A stretch of 64,000 nucleotides of DNA from NCBI RefSeq assembly GCF_014192155.1, contig NZ_JACHXO010000005.1, forward strand, positions 62,001-126,000. The letters run 5' to 3'. Shown here one piece after another: positions 8,059-17,306 of the stretch (its first letter is position 1; the number at the start of each line of letters is the position of its first letter). This DNA comes from Roseateles terrae (GTDB lineage Bacteria; Pseudomonadota; Gammaproteobacteria; Burkholderiales; Burkholderiaceae_C). The notes under the pieces are model-generated. The model was not told the DNA's origin. It saw only the letters and a list, made by a program, of their open reading frames with translations, and did no database searches. Both the position numbers and the translations under genes were made by a program.

Positions 8059-8526
8059 TCAGCCTGCGCCGAGCTTCAACTCCAGGACATCGTCCCCCAA
8101 CGTGTCGCGTTCTCCCGTCGGCGTCCAGCCCAGGCGCCGGTAAAAACCGAAGGACCGGTGGGCCGGATTGGACGAGCAGCCCAGAAACAGCCTTTGGTGA
8201 CCCAGCGACGCCAGATGCGCCACCGTGGCGTCCAGCAGCTGCCGGCCCAGGCCCTGGCCCTCCCACTGCGGGAGCAGGGCCAGCACCACGATTTCGCCGG
8301 AATGGGCATCTCCGAAGCAGTAACCGGCGAGCGGCGATCCGGAGGGGGCCACCGCCACGAAGCCAGGCAGGTCGCCTGCCCGCACCTGTGCCGACCAGGA
8401 TGCTTCGGTGATGCCGAGCTCCGCCAGGCGCGCCGCGGAGACCGCGTTCTCACGGGTGCGGCCTCTCAGATCGATGCAGGCGGCAATGTCGGCGGGCAGG
8501 GCGGGGCGCAGGGTCACGGTGGTCAT
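8059..8526 (-). CDS. GNAT-family N-acetyltransferase
   Basis: The 155-residue protein starts MTTVTLRPALPADIAACIDLRG. It carries the complete GNAT core: a central beta4 strand EIVVLALLPQWEGQGLGRQLLD with the QGLGR acetyl-CoA pyrophosphate-binding loop, and a C-terminal HRSFGFYRRLGWTPTGE motif. It is divergent from yjjG, with a 48-base gap. A longer frame upstream to 8676 overlaps yjjG and is not needed. Substrate unknown. Confidence 0.88.
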   Translation of the reverse strand: MTTVTLRPALPADIAACIDLRGRTRENAVSAARLAELGITEASWSAQVRAGDLPGFVAVAPSGSPLAGYCFGDAHSGEIVVLALLPQWEGQGLGRQLLDATVAHLASLGHQRLFLGCSSNPAHRSFGFYRRLGWTPTGERDTLGDDVLELKLGAG

Positions 8527-8574
8527 GTCCCAGCATACCGAAGCGCCGGGTCGCTGCGATAGAGTGGCAGGCGC

Positions 8575-9318
8575 ATGAAATACCGACTCTTCCTGCTCGA
8601 TCTCGACGACACCCTGCTGGACTTCCAGGCCTCGGAACGTGAGGCCTTTGCGCGGCTGCTGAAAAGTCTCGGCCATGACGGGCCGCTGGAGGCGATGTAT
8701 CGCGACTACCAGGCGATCAACCAGTCACTGTGGCGGCAGTTCGAGCAGGGCGCCGTGGCCAAGGAGGTGCTGAAGGTCGAGCGTTTCCGGGCGACCTTTG
8801 CGCGGCATGCGCCGGGCCTGGATGCGGCGGTCGCCAGCGAGCACTATCTGGACACGCTGGCCGACACGGTGGTGCTGATCGACGGCGCGCTGGCGCTGTG
8901 CGAGCAACTGGCCGCGCATGGGGAACTGGGGGTCATCACCAACGGCGTGGAGCGCATCCAGACGCGCCGGATCGACGCGTCCGGCCTGTCGCGGTTCATC
9001 CGGTTCGTGGCGACCTCGGAAGCCTGCGGCCATGCCAAGCCGGATCCGCGTTTCTTCGAAGATGCGGTGGCCCGGGCCCGCCGGTTCCATCGGCCGGAAA
9101 CGGTCATCATCGGCGACCGGCTGGATGCCGACATCCTGGGCGCGCAGCGGTTTGGCATCGACAGCTGCTGGTTCAATCCCCGCGGCCTGCCCAATGACAC
9201 CGCCAAGGACGCCCCCGCGCTGGGCGCACCGCAGGGCGCCATCCTGCCGACCTGCGAAGTGCGCCGGCTGGACGAAGTGGTGCCGACCCTGCGCCGCGTG
9301 TCAGCGCGCCAGACGTGA
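8575..9318 (+). CDS. yjjG: HAD-superfamily noncanonical pyrimidine nucleotidase, YjjG family
   Basis: The 247-residue protein has the HAD motif I at residues 9-13 (DLDDT, nucleophile Asp9 and acid Asp11), motif II around VITNGV, and motif IV in TVIIGDRLDADILGA. Between them lies HAKPDPRFFEDA, with the conserved Lys-Pro. Its length and the FQASEREAF cap region match YjjG, which dephosphorylates non-canonical pyrimidine nucleotides and so keeps damaged bases out of DNA (family knowledge). Its last 18 bases overlap the 3' end of the convergent gene at 9301. Confidence 0.85.
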   Translation: MKYRLFLLDLDDTLLDFQASEREAFARLLKSLGHDGPLEAMYRDYQAINQSLWRQFEQGAVAKEVLKVERFRATFARHAPGLDAAVASEHYLDTLADTVVLIDGALALCEQLAAHGELGVITNGVERIQTRRIDASGLSRFIRFVATSEACGHAKPDPRFFEDAVARARRFHRPETVIIGDRLDADILGAQRFGIDSCWFNPRGLPNDTAKDAPALGAPQGAILPTCEVRRLDEVVPTLRRVSARQT

Positions 9319-9705
9319 GGCCGGCTTGCGGACGGGCATCGTCTGAGTCCGTTGCGGCGTCGCCGCCGCCCGGAGCGCCGGCGTGTCACCCGGTTCCTGC
9401 ATGAAACGGGCCCGCTTGCGGATCCGCAGGTAGCCCTTCTTGCGCAGCTGACGCACGGCGGGATAGCTGATCAGGGCGCCCACCGCCGTGGCGCCGCCCC
9501 AGGCCGGCACGGCCATCACGAAGCTGCCGAACACCTCGGCACCCCGACCGCCGAACGCATCCGGCCAGAAGCACATGGCGGCAAAGGCGGACACGCCGCA
9601 GACCGCCGCCAGGTTGATCACCCGCATCGGGTTCAGGAAACCGCCCAGCAGGGCACCGGCCAGAAAACCGCTGAAGATCCAGTGCTCGAGGTGAAACGCT
9701 TGCAT
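9301..9705 (-). CDS. Small inner-membrane protein of unknown function
   Basis: The 134-residue protein starts MQAFHLEHWIFSGFLAGALLGG. It has about three hydrophobic segments (8-28, 34-50 and 66-88), followed by a basic cytoplasmic tail rich in Arg/Lys (RQLRKKGYLRIRKRARF). It is not recognised as a named family. The 3' end overlaps the yjjG stop by 18 bases, tail to tail. The upstream gene on the same strand begins at 10255, so the two may form a unit. Confidence 0.65.
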   Translation of the reverse strand: MQAFHLEHWIFSGFLAGALLGGFLNPMRVINLAAVCGVSAFAAMCFWPDAFGGRGAEVFGSFVMAVPAWGGATAVGALISYPAVRQLRKKGYLRIRKRARFMQEPGDTPALRAAATPQRTQTMPVRKPASRLAR

Positions 9706-9739
9706 GGGGACAACCGGGTGAGGCAAAGACGGGTGAGGG

Positions 9740-10255
9740 TTATTTGTGGGCGCTGCGCTGCAGCGCGCTGGCCAGCACTTCGGCGGCCGACGCCACCACG
9801 AAGGCGGCGAGCAGCTCCGGACTGCTGCTGAAATGGCTGGGGTGGGCATCCCGGCGCAGGTAGTCGAGTCCCGCCTGAAAGTGGTTGCGCACCCGGTGAT
9901 GGGAACGCGTCATCGCCGTCTGGCTGAGGTCGATGTCCACGCCGGGGCCCTGGTCCACATCCAGGTCCAGGGAATAGGACGACACGGTATCGACGAATTC
10001 CGGATGCACATCCCCCAGCCGCGCATCCTCATCCACCGAGGCGGCGGTCGGCAGTCCGGACAGCACGATGGTGTCCACCAGGGCATTGAGCATGCGCAGG
10101 CATTCATCCAGCTGACCCACCTGCAGGCAGACACGCTCCATGGCCGCGGCATAGTCCGCGTCGCAGGCCAGACGCACGGGATCCACCGAAATGGCATGGT
10201 CTTTCAGCAAACTCTGAATCTTGACTGCCGTTTCAATGCGTGCCGCGAGTGTCAT
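9740..10255 (-). CDS. Hypothetical soluble protein
   Basis: The 171-residue protein starts MTLAARIETAVKIQSLLKDHAIS. It appears mostly alpha-helical and acidic, with no signal peptide or membrane segment; a helix near the C-terminus reads SSPELLAAFVVASAAEVLASAL. No family is recognised. The ATG at 10255 is preferred to 10348 because the extension is low in coding character and Pro-rich. It is divergent from the hypothetical gene at 10493. Confidence 0.6.
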   Translation of the reverse strand: MTLAARIETAVKIQSLLKDHAISVDPVRLACDADYAAAMERVCLQVGQLDECLRMLNALVDTIVLSGLPTAASVDEDARLGDVHPEFVDTVSSYSLDLDVDQGPGVDIDLSQTAMTRSHHRVRNHFQAGLDYLRRDAHPSHFSSSPELLAAFVVASAAEVLASALQRSAHK

Positions 10256-10492
10256 GACCGTGCGCCCTGGTGTTTGTTGGAATGGAAGCGGAAGGGGAAT
10301 GCACGGCACTATCCGCGTGAAGCGTTTCACACCCGTTTCCGGGCCCAACCACCGCCGTTACGGGCCCCGCCGTTGCGGTCTCAGGGTTCTTCCGGAGCGC
10401 GGTGTTACACCTGCCGAAACGCTGCTGAAACGGTTGTTACCGACACTTACCCCAGCCCCCGCTCCACCCTCAGCCGACCTGCCCTCCCGACC

Positions 10493-11077
10493 ATGCAAGC
10501 CCCTCAGACGACGTCCTGGTACCGAGCCGTGGGTCGCGCACTGTTTCGCCGTCTGGGGCTGAAGCCGCGCCCGGGCGTGGCGGTGGAAACGCGTTCGTTC
10601 GCGGCAACGCATCCGCAAACACCGGCCCTGGCCACCCCGCAGCCGACGCCGCTGGATCGTCGGGCGGTGCCCTTGCGGGTGGATGCGCTGCGGGAGGCCT
10701 TGCAGGCGCGCCCGGCGCTGCGGGAACAGCACGGCCATCTGGTGCTGCTGGAATTCGCCTGCGCCACCAGCGGGGACGATCCGTTTTCGCGCCTGCCGCC
10801 CCGCACGCTGGATGTGGCCATCCGCCAGCTGGAACAGGCGGCCCGTCAGTCTCCGACACTGGATGTGCTGCGCCTGCAGCTGGACCGCCATCTGCAGGAG
10901 CGGCGGTCGCGGGTGGAGGCGCTGCTGAGCTCGGGGGATGCGGCGCTGGCGGCGCCGACCGTGGCACCGCTGTCAGCGGAAGATCGCGCCGCGGCCATGA
11001 CACCGGCCTGGCGGGATACGGTCTTCATGGACACCGAGCCGCTGGATCGCGGCCCGGACCGGGTGCAGACCGTCTGA
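10493..11077 (+). CDS. Hypothetical protein
   Basis: The 194-residue protein starts MQAPQTTSWYRAVGRALFRRL, a basic amphipathic N-terminus followed by a Pro/Thr-rich stretch (TPALATPQPTPLD). A helical middle region follows (LDVAIRQLEQAARQSPTLDVLRLQLDRHLQER) and the C-terminus is acidic (FMDTEPLDRGP). No signal peptide, transmembrane helix or known domain is evident. A longer same-frame reading from 9746 is rejected because its first part is antiparallel to the gene at 9740-10255. Confidence 0.6.
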   Translation: MQAPQTTSWYRAVGRALFRRLGLKPRPGVAVETRSFAATHPQTPALATPQPTPLDRRAVPLRVDALREALQARPALREQHGHLVLLEFACATSGDDPFSRLPPRTLDVAIRQLEQAARQSPTLDVLRLQLDRHLQERRSRVEALLSSGDAALAAPTVAPLSAEDRAAAMTPAWRDTVFMDTEPLDRGPDRVQTV

Positions 11078-11181
11078 GCCGGTGACCGCCGTCAGGCCTG
11101 CACCCGCACCGGCGTGAGCCCGTGCCGACGGTCGGGACCGGCGGCTCGCCTCACCCTCGCGTCGCCACCGGTCGATCGCCA

Positions 11182-13080
11182 CTACCCGCCGGTCGCGATC
11201 CGCCGTTCGTAATCCGCCGCCCGCGCCATATCCGCGGCCATGCGCCAATGGTGGGCCAGCTCCACCGGCGTGGCGCCATGGCGCTCGAGCACCGCCGCCA
11301 CTTCCCCGTGCATGAACTGCCGCACCGTCTCCGGCACCGATTCATACACCACCGTTTCCAGCAGCGGAAACGCAAAGCCCTTGGCATCGAACACGCCGGC
11401 CAGCAGCAGCTCGTTCCATTTTTCGGCCACCCGCCAGGAGGACAGGCCGGTGATGTCCGAGGCCATGCGCACCGAGAAACTCTCGCCGGCGACACTGGCC
11501 AGCCGCGCCACGCCCTCGGCGGTGGAACTGCAGGAGCCCAGCCGCTGCAGCAGCAGCGAACGCATCGCCGGTGTGGGCACGCCCACCAGGCTGCCCTGAT
11601 CCTGACAGGCCTGCAGCAGGCCCATCAGGATGGCGGGCGTGCCGCCGCTCAGCCGGATGGCTTCTTCCACCAGTGGCTGTGGCAGCACGCTGCCGTCTTC
11701 ATTCAGCATGCGCTGCACCGAGGCGTTGGTCAACGCCGCCGGCTGCACCAGCTTGAGCCGCCCGGACGCGGCCAGCTTCTCGCACAGTGCCCGCAGGCGA
11801 CGACGGGCCCGCATCGGCCGGTAGGCCAGCACGAAGTCGCACCAGGGCATCAGCGCAGCGCTTTCGGTGATCAGCACCGACAGCACGTCCAGGCTTTCGT
11901 CGTCACACAGATGCAGGTCGTCGACCAGAATCGCGGTGCTGCGCTCCGGCCGGCTCAGCTCGATGATGTGGATCGCCGATTCCAGCAGCGACCGGGTGCT
12001 GGCCGGTGAGGCCAGTTCCCCGTGATGCGCCGGATCCAGCCGCTCCAGGAAGCGCTCCGCCTTGGCCAGGCTCTCCGGCAGGTGGTCGGGCTGCGACCGC
12101 AGCCGCTCCATCAGATGCAGGGTGATGCGATGCAGGCTCGCAAAGGGCCGGCTGCTGTCCTGCTCGGTGATGCGCCAGTACAGGTCGCCCCGCTCCTGCG
12201 CCACATGGCGCAGCAGGGCTGACTTGCCCATGCCGCTGGGTCCCTCCACGATCACCACCCGGCGGCGGCTGATGGCCTGGGTGATCTGTTCGATTTCGGT
12301 TTCGCGCTGGATCAGCCGGCCGGTCTGCGCCAGCTGCTGGCCCTCGGCGCGGGAACGCAGGATCTGCCGATGCAGCTCCACCGTGGTCCGGCTGGGATGG
12401 GTACCGAGCTGCTCCTGCAGTTCCTTGCGGCAGCGCTCGAACACGGCCAGCGCGGCGGACCGGTCGCCCTTGGCGACCAGCGCCTTCATCAGCTCCTGAT
12501 AACCGACCTCGCTCAGCGGATTCAGGCTGATCAGCGTCTCGGCCAGCGCCATCGACTGGCTCAGGTCCACCGCTTCGCCGGCCCGCTCGAACCAGGCGAT
12601 CAGGCTGCGGGTGAGCCGCTGCTCCATCTGGCCGCGGGCGGTCGCGAGCCACTGGGCGGCCTCGGTCAGGCCTTCGGGCAATTCAAGGCTGGACAGCAGC
12701 CGCAGACCGGCCGCGCCAGCGGTGAGGCAGTTCATCACCAGCGCATGGTCGGGGGCCTGGACATCCACCCGGATGTGCGGCGCCAGTTCGATCACATCCC
12801 CGGAAGTGAACAGCTTCAGGTCGAAGGTCTTCTGCGTGCGATGCAGCAGCACCCGCAGGTTGGTGCGGGCATTGCTGCCGGACTGCGGCCAGAAGAGGTC
12901 GGCCGCCCGGGTGCGGGGCATGCCGCCTTCCAGCGCGACCATCGCCAGCAGCGTCGCGACCCGGGCATCGGTGATGCGGGTGACGGTGCCGTCGTCGCAG
13001 CGGCATTCGGCTTCGCCGAGCAGCCGCAGCAGCGCACTGCGCTCGACGACGTCTTCGGACACGGGAGAGTCGTGGCTCAT
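11182..13080 (-). CDS. BTAD-type AAA transcriptional regulator (MalT/SARP-like, no TPR tail)
   Basis: The 632-residue protein begins with a winged-helix region (~15-105; DARVATLLAMVALEGGMPRTRAADLFWP is typical of SARP/OmpR-like DNA-binding domains). A bacterial transcriptional activator domain follows (~108-245; ERCRKELQEQLGTHPSRTTVELHRQI is a BTAD hallmark). The P-loop ATPase domain has Walker A GPSGMGKS at 280-287 and Walker B AILVDDLH near 384-391. It ends at the ATPase lid, without the long C-terminal TPR array common in this class. It lies 11 bases downstream of the DUF1631 gene on the same strand, so the two are probably co-transcribed. The inducing signal is unknown. Confidence 0.85.
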   Translation of the reverse strand: MSHDSPVSEDVVERSALLRLLGEAECRCDDGTVTRITDARVATLLAMVALEGGMPRTRAADLFWPQSGSNARTNLRVLLHRTQKTFDLKLFTSGDVIELAPHIRVDVQAPDHALVMNCLTAGAAGLRLLSSLELPEGLTEAAQWLATARGQMEQRLTRSLIAWFERAGEAVDLSQSMALAETLISLNPLSEVGYQELMKALVAKGDRSAALAVFERCRKELQEQLGTHPSRTTVELHRQILRSRAEGQQLAQTGRLIQRETEIEQITQAISRRRVVIVEGPSGMGKSALLRHVAQERGDLYWRITEQDSSRPFASLHRITLHLMERLRSQPDHLPESLAKAERFLERLDPAHHGELASPASTRSLLESAIHIIELSRPERSTAILVDDLHLCDDESLDVLSVLITESAALMPWCDFVLAYRPMRARRRLRALCEKLAASGRLKLVQPAALTNASVQRMLNEDGSVLPQPLVEEAIRLSGGTPAILMGLLQACQDQGSLVGVPTPAMRSLLLQRLGSCSSTAEGVARLASVAGESFSVRMASDITGLSSWRVAEKWNELLLAGVFDAKGFAFPLLETVVYESVPETVRQFMHGEVAAVLERHGATPVELAHHWRMAADMARAADYERRIATGG

Positions 13081-13091
13081 GTCGGATGCGA

Positions 13092-15011
13092 TCAGATCGG
13101 GGTGGCCAGGCCTTCACGGAACAGGCGCAGCAGCGCCCGACGTGTCAGCTGATGGGTGCCGCCGCCATCGGTCTCGCCCTCGAAGAGGAAGATCTGGCCG
13201 TCTTCCGCCAGTTCGACCAGCCGCACCTCGACCCAGGTGCCGGCCAGGAACAGCTCGATCAGGTCGTCTTCCTGCAGGGCGTTGACGCAATGTTCGGCAT
13301 CGGAGGTCGGCATCGCGGTGGTGAAACCGACGGTGGTCTCGTCCACCGCGGACCAGCCCTTGCCGCCCGAGGGTGCACCCCAGAAGTCCTTGCGCGGTGC
13401 TGGTGTGGGGGCAGGCGGCGGGGGCAGGGTACTGTCCAGCGCGCCGATGTCGCTGTCGGACCATTCCTCGCCTTCGCGCGAGATCATGCCGGTGCGATCG
13501 AGGATGTCGGTCAGCTCGTATTTTTCGACGCTGGGCACCGCCACGCAGGTGATGCCGCGCTCCAGCAGCTTGAGCAGCTCCACCTTTTCCTGCAGGCTGG
13601 CCGGATCGGCGGTGAGGGTGTCCCTCTGGACCGCGTGCAGCATGCGGTCCACCGCACCCCACAGCTCGGCATAGGCCGGAGACTTCGCGCCCTCGGACAC
13701 CTCCACATGCGCCAGCGCTTCCGCCCAGTCCACCAGCAGGAACTGGCGCAGGCGGTAGGGAATCTCCTGGGCCGCGATGGCTGCGTTGATCCGCTCGCGA
13801 TGGCGGTTGATCGACACGCTGCGGATCTGGCGCCGGCGCTCTTCCAGTCGCGCAAACTGCATCGACGCATGCCGGCGGCTTTCCACCAGCTCGGCGGGGC
13901 GCTCCTTCAGATACCGGCGGATGCGCACCAGCGCCTTGTCCAGCTCATGCGGTCGGCTGGGGTCCATCTTGAGCAGGGTCTGGATGATCTGGTCGGCGAA
14001 GAGCACGAAGTCGTCATGCACCACGCGGTCCTTCAGGCAATGCTGCAGCGCGTACTGCACCAGCGTGCCCGTGACATCCCACATTTCATGCTGGGCCGAA
14101 TACAGCGACGAGGGCGTGCCGAAGGCAAAGCGCAGCACGCCCAGCTGAAGACCGCTCAGCACCCGGCGCAGTTCATGGGTCAGCCGCACGTCGCCCAGGA
14201 TGTCCTCGACACTCCGGATCAGCCGGGTGAACACCACCTCGCCACCCGCCTTGGGCGAGCCGGCGCGCGGCGCCGGGCTGGCCTCGAAGGGGCGTCCATG
14301 CATCGGTTCGAGTTCCAGCGACAGCGCCGGAGCGTCCGGTGCAAGGCCGGCCAGCACATCCACCGGGATGGCATTGCGCACCGCCGACTGGCGCTGGATG
14401 GCCAGCGGCCCGACATCCGTCTGCCCGGCCATCCACTGGCCCAGCGACGCATAGACGCTGCGCGCCATCGCGGTGGTGGCGTCCAGCGACACCCGCAGGC
14501 AGGCGGCCCGCTCGTCCCGTTGCAGCCCCAGGTCTTCGGCCAGCTTCCAGATGGTGCGGGCGATGGCTTCGGGATGGAACGGGTTGCTGCGTTCGGAGAA
14601 TTCCTTGATGGCGCCGGCCAGGGCACGTTCGACGGCGCGGATCTCCCATTCCGCCACCGAGAAGATGCCGGTGACCAGGCGCGAGATGCCGATGCTCTCG
14701 CTCACCACGTCGTCGTCCACCAGCTCCATTTCGCTGGGCAGCAGCGTGGTCGCGGCGCCCAGGCGGGGCTCGCTGCAGCGTTCGTTCATGCTGGACAGCA
14801 GCAGGCTGACGATGCGGTCCGGCGCGCTGTGCTGCCAGCGGTCCAGCGCCCGTTGCACATGGAAGAGCCGGTTGGCTTCGCCGACGCTGTCGGCCCGGTT
14901 CTGGGCACGTTCCAGCGCGGCACCGGTATCGCTCACCCACTGCGCAGCGGCCACCACCAGGTCGGCGCGGCAGGCATCCATCCATTCACTGGGCAGGGGC
15001 AGGGATTCCAT
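13092..15011 (-). CDS. DUF1631-family protein
   Basis: The 639-residue protein is alpha-helical with a small C-terminal beta domain. It matches what I know of DUF1631 proteins in Burkholderiales and Pseudomonas: a central RIRRYLKERPAELVESRRH and FLLVDWAEALAHVEV helical region, then GAVDRMLHAVQRDT and ELLKLLERGITCV. The end is a PilZ-like fold (GTWVEVRLVELAEDGQIFLF, then LTRRALLRLFREG). Function is not established; a link to c-di-GMP or surface behaviour would be only inference. It shares a transcript direction with the BTAD regulator just downstream. Confidence 0.7.
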   Translation of the reverse strand: MESLPLPSEWMDACRADLVVAAAQWVSDTGAALERAQNRADSVGEANRLFHVQRALDRWQHSAPDRIVSLLLSSMNERCSEPRLGAATTLLPSEMELVDDDVVSESIGISRLVTGIFSVAEWEIRAVERALAGAIKEFSERSNPFHPEAIARTIWKLAEDLGLQRDERAACLRVSLDATTAMARSVYASLGQWMAGQTDVGPLAIQRQSAVRNAIPVDVLAGLAPDAPALSLELEPMHGRPFEASPAPRAGSPKAGGEVVFTRLIRSVEDILGDVRLTHELRRVLSGLQLGVLRFAFGTPSSLYSAQHEMWDVTGTLVQYALQHCLKDRVVHDDFVLFADQIIQTLLKMDPSRPHELDKALVRIRRYLKERPAELVESRRHASMQFARLEERRRQIRSVSINRHRERINAAIAAQEIPYRLRQFLLVDWAEALAHVEVSEGAKSPAYAELWGAVDRMLHAVQRDTLTADPASLQEKVELLKLLERGITCVAVPSVEKYELTDILDRTGMISREGEEWSDSDIGALDSTLPPPPAPTPAPRKDFWGAPSGGKGWSAVDETTVGFTTAMPTSDAEHCVNALQEDDLIELFLAGTWVEVRLVELAEDGQIFLFEGETDGGGTHQLTRRALLRLFREGLATPI

Positions 15012-15530
15012 CTTCAGCGGTCAGACTCATGGGGGCAGGGCGCCATCGCTCGCGCGGTCGCGAATTGTCTGTATCCGCTTCCTTTCGACTGTTTCGAGGC
15101 TGTCTGTTTTTGAAACAAGCTGTAGGGACTGGCGGCGGCTCGCGCCTGCGAGCCCCACCGCATCGGTGCATTGTCCCGGCATGGGCCGCATCACGCCGGT
15201 GCGTAGCCCGCCCGGGTGAGGAACCCGACACACTTTTGACCGGGCGGTGCGCGGCGATCGCACGCCCTTTTGGATCACTCTTCCCCCCCATCCGGGGGAT
15301 CGCGGAAAAGGGAACTCGACTCCATCACGAACGGGGCGCGCCTCGTATTTGTTCAATATATTGAAGGCCCGTAGCATCTGTATCAGATTGCGACTGCTTA
15401 CCACCCGCCGCATCGCGGCCCGCTCCACGGGCCCCGCGCCAGCCGAAGGAACGGCTGTGGGTGAGACACCAGGCAGGCATTCGTCACGACCCTCCGGGGC
15501 CTTGCATCCTTTCTGTTCTCACGCCTCACC
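15012..15530. other. 519-base non-coding region between DUF1631 and chemoreceptor genes
   Basis: The region holds the promoters of two divergent genes. Open frames on both strands lack family features and start signals. It contains a perfect 14-bp A/T palindrome at 15352-15365. No sigma-28-type flagellar promoter (TAAAG...GCCGATAA) was recognised. Nothing else is supported. Confidence 0.6.
15352..15365. promoter_or_regulatory. 14-bp perfect palindrome, possible operator
   Basis: TTCAATATATTGAA is a perfect palindrome in an A/T-rich island about 166 bases upstream of the chemoreceptor start. Its symmetry and position suit a dimeric repressor or activator site; the protein is unknown. Confidence 0.4.
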
Positions 15531-17108
15531 ATGAATCGTCTGTCCATCCGGCAGCAGCTGGCGCTTGCCTTTGCTGCCCTCGTCGCCATCGTTGTGTTTG
15601 TCAGTGCCTGGGGCCTGCTGGGCATCCACCAGGTGAACGATCGCTACACCGACTACCTGAACGGCGCCTCCGCGCGCCGCGAACTGGTGCTGGAAGCGCG
15701 GGTGATGACCAACCGCCGCGCCATCGGCGTGCGGGACATGGTGATCGTGCGTACCCCGGAAGATCTGGCCGTGGCCAAGACGATGGCGCTGGATGCGCAC
15801 AAGGCACTGGGCGCACTGCTCGCGGACATCCAGCGTGAACTCAAGAATGACGATGTGACCGCACAGGAGCGGGAGCAGGTCGCGCAGATCCTCGAGATCG
15901 AATCCCGATACAGCCCGGTCGCCGTGCGCATCGTGGAGCTGGCCGGCTCCGGTCAGCGCGAAGAAGCGATGAACCTGATGATCAGCGACTGCCGCCCGCT
16001 GCTGGCCGCACTGCTGAAGTCACTCAAGGTCTATTCGGACTACGTCTCCGCTAAGGGGCAGACCATTGAAAAGGCCTCGATGGAGGTGGCCACGTCCCAG
16101 CGCCAGTGGATGCTGCTGTTCTGCGGCCTGGCCGTGGTGGGCGCGTCGCTGCTCGGCTGGTTCATCACCCGCCGCCTGATGACGGCCCTGGGCACCGAAC
16201 CGGCCGTGCTGGGCCAGGTCGCGAGCCGGGTGGCCGCTGGCGACCTGCGTCCGGTGGACGGTGCCGCCACCGCCCCGCAAGGCAGCGTGCTGGCATCGAT
16301 GGGCCGCATGCAGCAGCAGCTGCTGGACCTGATCGTGCAGGTGCGCGGCTCCGCATCGGACATCGCCACCGCCAGCGCCGAGATTGCGCAAGGCAACAAC
16401 GACCTGTCGGTGCGCACCGAGCAGCAGGCCTCGACGCTGCAGGAATCGGCCTCGTCGATGGAGCAGCTCAGCGCCACGGTGCAGCAGAATGCGGACAACG
16501 CCCGTCAGGCCAACCAGCTGGCACAGGGCGCGAGCGAAGTGGCGACCAAGGGCGGTGAAGTGGTGAGCCAGGTCGTGGAAACGATGAAGGGCATCAACGA
16601 CAGCAGCCGACGCATTGCCGACATCATCGGTGTCATCGACAGCATCGCCTTCCAGACCAACATCCTGGCACTCAATGCCGCAGTGGAAGCCGCCCGTGCC
16701 GGCGAGCAGGGCCGGGGCTTTGCGGTGGTGGCGTCCGAGGTGCGCAATCTGGCCGGACGATCCGCCGAGGCCGCCAAGGAAATCAAGACGCTGATCAATG
16801 CCAGCGTCGAGCGCGTGTCGGAAGGATCCACCCTGGTGGACCATGCGGGAGAAACCATGCAGAACGTAGTGGCCGCCATCCACCGCGTGACCGACATCAT
16901 GGGCGAGATCACCGCCGCGAGCGTGGAGCAGAGCGCCGGCGTGACCCAGGTGGGCACTGCCGTCACCCGCATGGACCAGGCGACGCAGCAGAACGCCGCC
17001 CTGGTGGAACAGAGCGCCGCCGCCGCAGCCAGCCTGAAGCGTCAGGCCGAGCGCATGGTGGAGGCGATTGCCGTGTTTCGCACCGAGCCGGAGCGGGCCA
17101 CCCGCTGA
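15531..17108 (+). CDS. Methyl-accepting chemotaxis protein (four-helix-bundle sensor)
   Basis: The 525-residue chemoreceptor has TM1 ~10-30, a periplasmic four-helix-bundle-type sensor ~31-192 (with [17 protein letters not shown]), TM2 ~193-212, a HAMP linker and a long methyl-accepting signalling coiled coil. The CheA/CheW-binding tip is the conserved [20 protein letters not shown], followed by [15 protein letters not shown]. The C-terminus has no NWETF-type CheR tether. It is followed 198 bases later on the same strand by a diiron MBL protein of a type known to serve chemotaxis oxygen sensing, so the receptor may signal through that partner. No che operon is in the window. Confidence 0.95.
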   Translation: MNRLSIRQQLALAFAALVAIVVFVSAWGLLGIHQVNDRYTDYLNGASARRELVLEARVMTNRRAIGVRDMVIVRTPEDLAVAKTMALDAHKALGALLADIQRELKNDDVTAQEREQVAQILEIESRYSPVAVRIVELAGSGQREEAMNLMISDCRPLLAALLKSLKVYSDYVSAKGQTIEKASMEVATSQRQWMLLFCGLAVVGASLLGWFITRRLMTALGTEPAVLGQVASRVAAGDLRPVDGAATAPQGSVLASMGRMQQQLLDLIVQVRGSASDIATASAEIAQGNNDLSVRTEQQASTLQESASSMEQLSATVQQNADNARQANQLAQGASEVATKGGEVVSQVVETMKGINDSSRRIADIIGVIDSIAFQTNILALNAAVEAARAGEQGRGFAVVASEVRNLAGRSAEAAKEIKTLINASVERVSEGSTLVDHAGETMQNVVAAIHRVTDIMGEITAASVEQSAGVTQVGTAVTRMDQATQQNAALVEQSAAAAASLKRQAERMVEAIAVFRTEPERATR

Positions 17109-17306
17109 CCGGCGGACCGTGCGTCAGAGGGGCCGGGTCCGGACGCTACAGCGGACGAGTCAATCAATGCGGGAGGGGCGATGCGCCTTCGGTTCGACGT
17201 GCCATGGGCCAGGACTTGCCATAAATCAATTCCGGCTCAAGTCACCAGGACGGATCGGGGGCGAGCGACATATGGTGCCGGGGACTGACTTCCCCCCGGA
17301 GCCCCC

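Noticed and set aside
13086-15113. 675-codon plus-strand frame across the DUF1631 gene
   Set aside because: Shadow of the DUF1631 protein; no family motif, composition biased to Gln/His/Arg.
15027-15428. 133-codon minus-strand frame in the gap before the first chemoreceptor
   Set aside because: No ribosome site, no domain, and the region has clear non-coding features such as the A/T palindrome.
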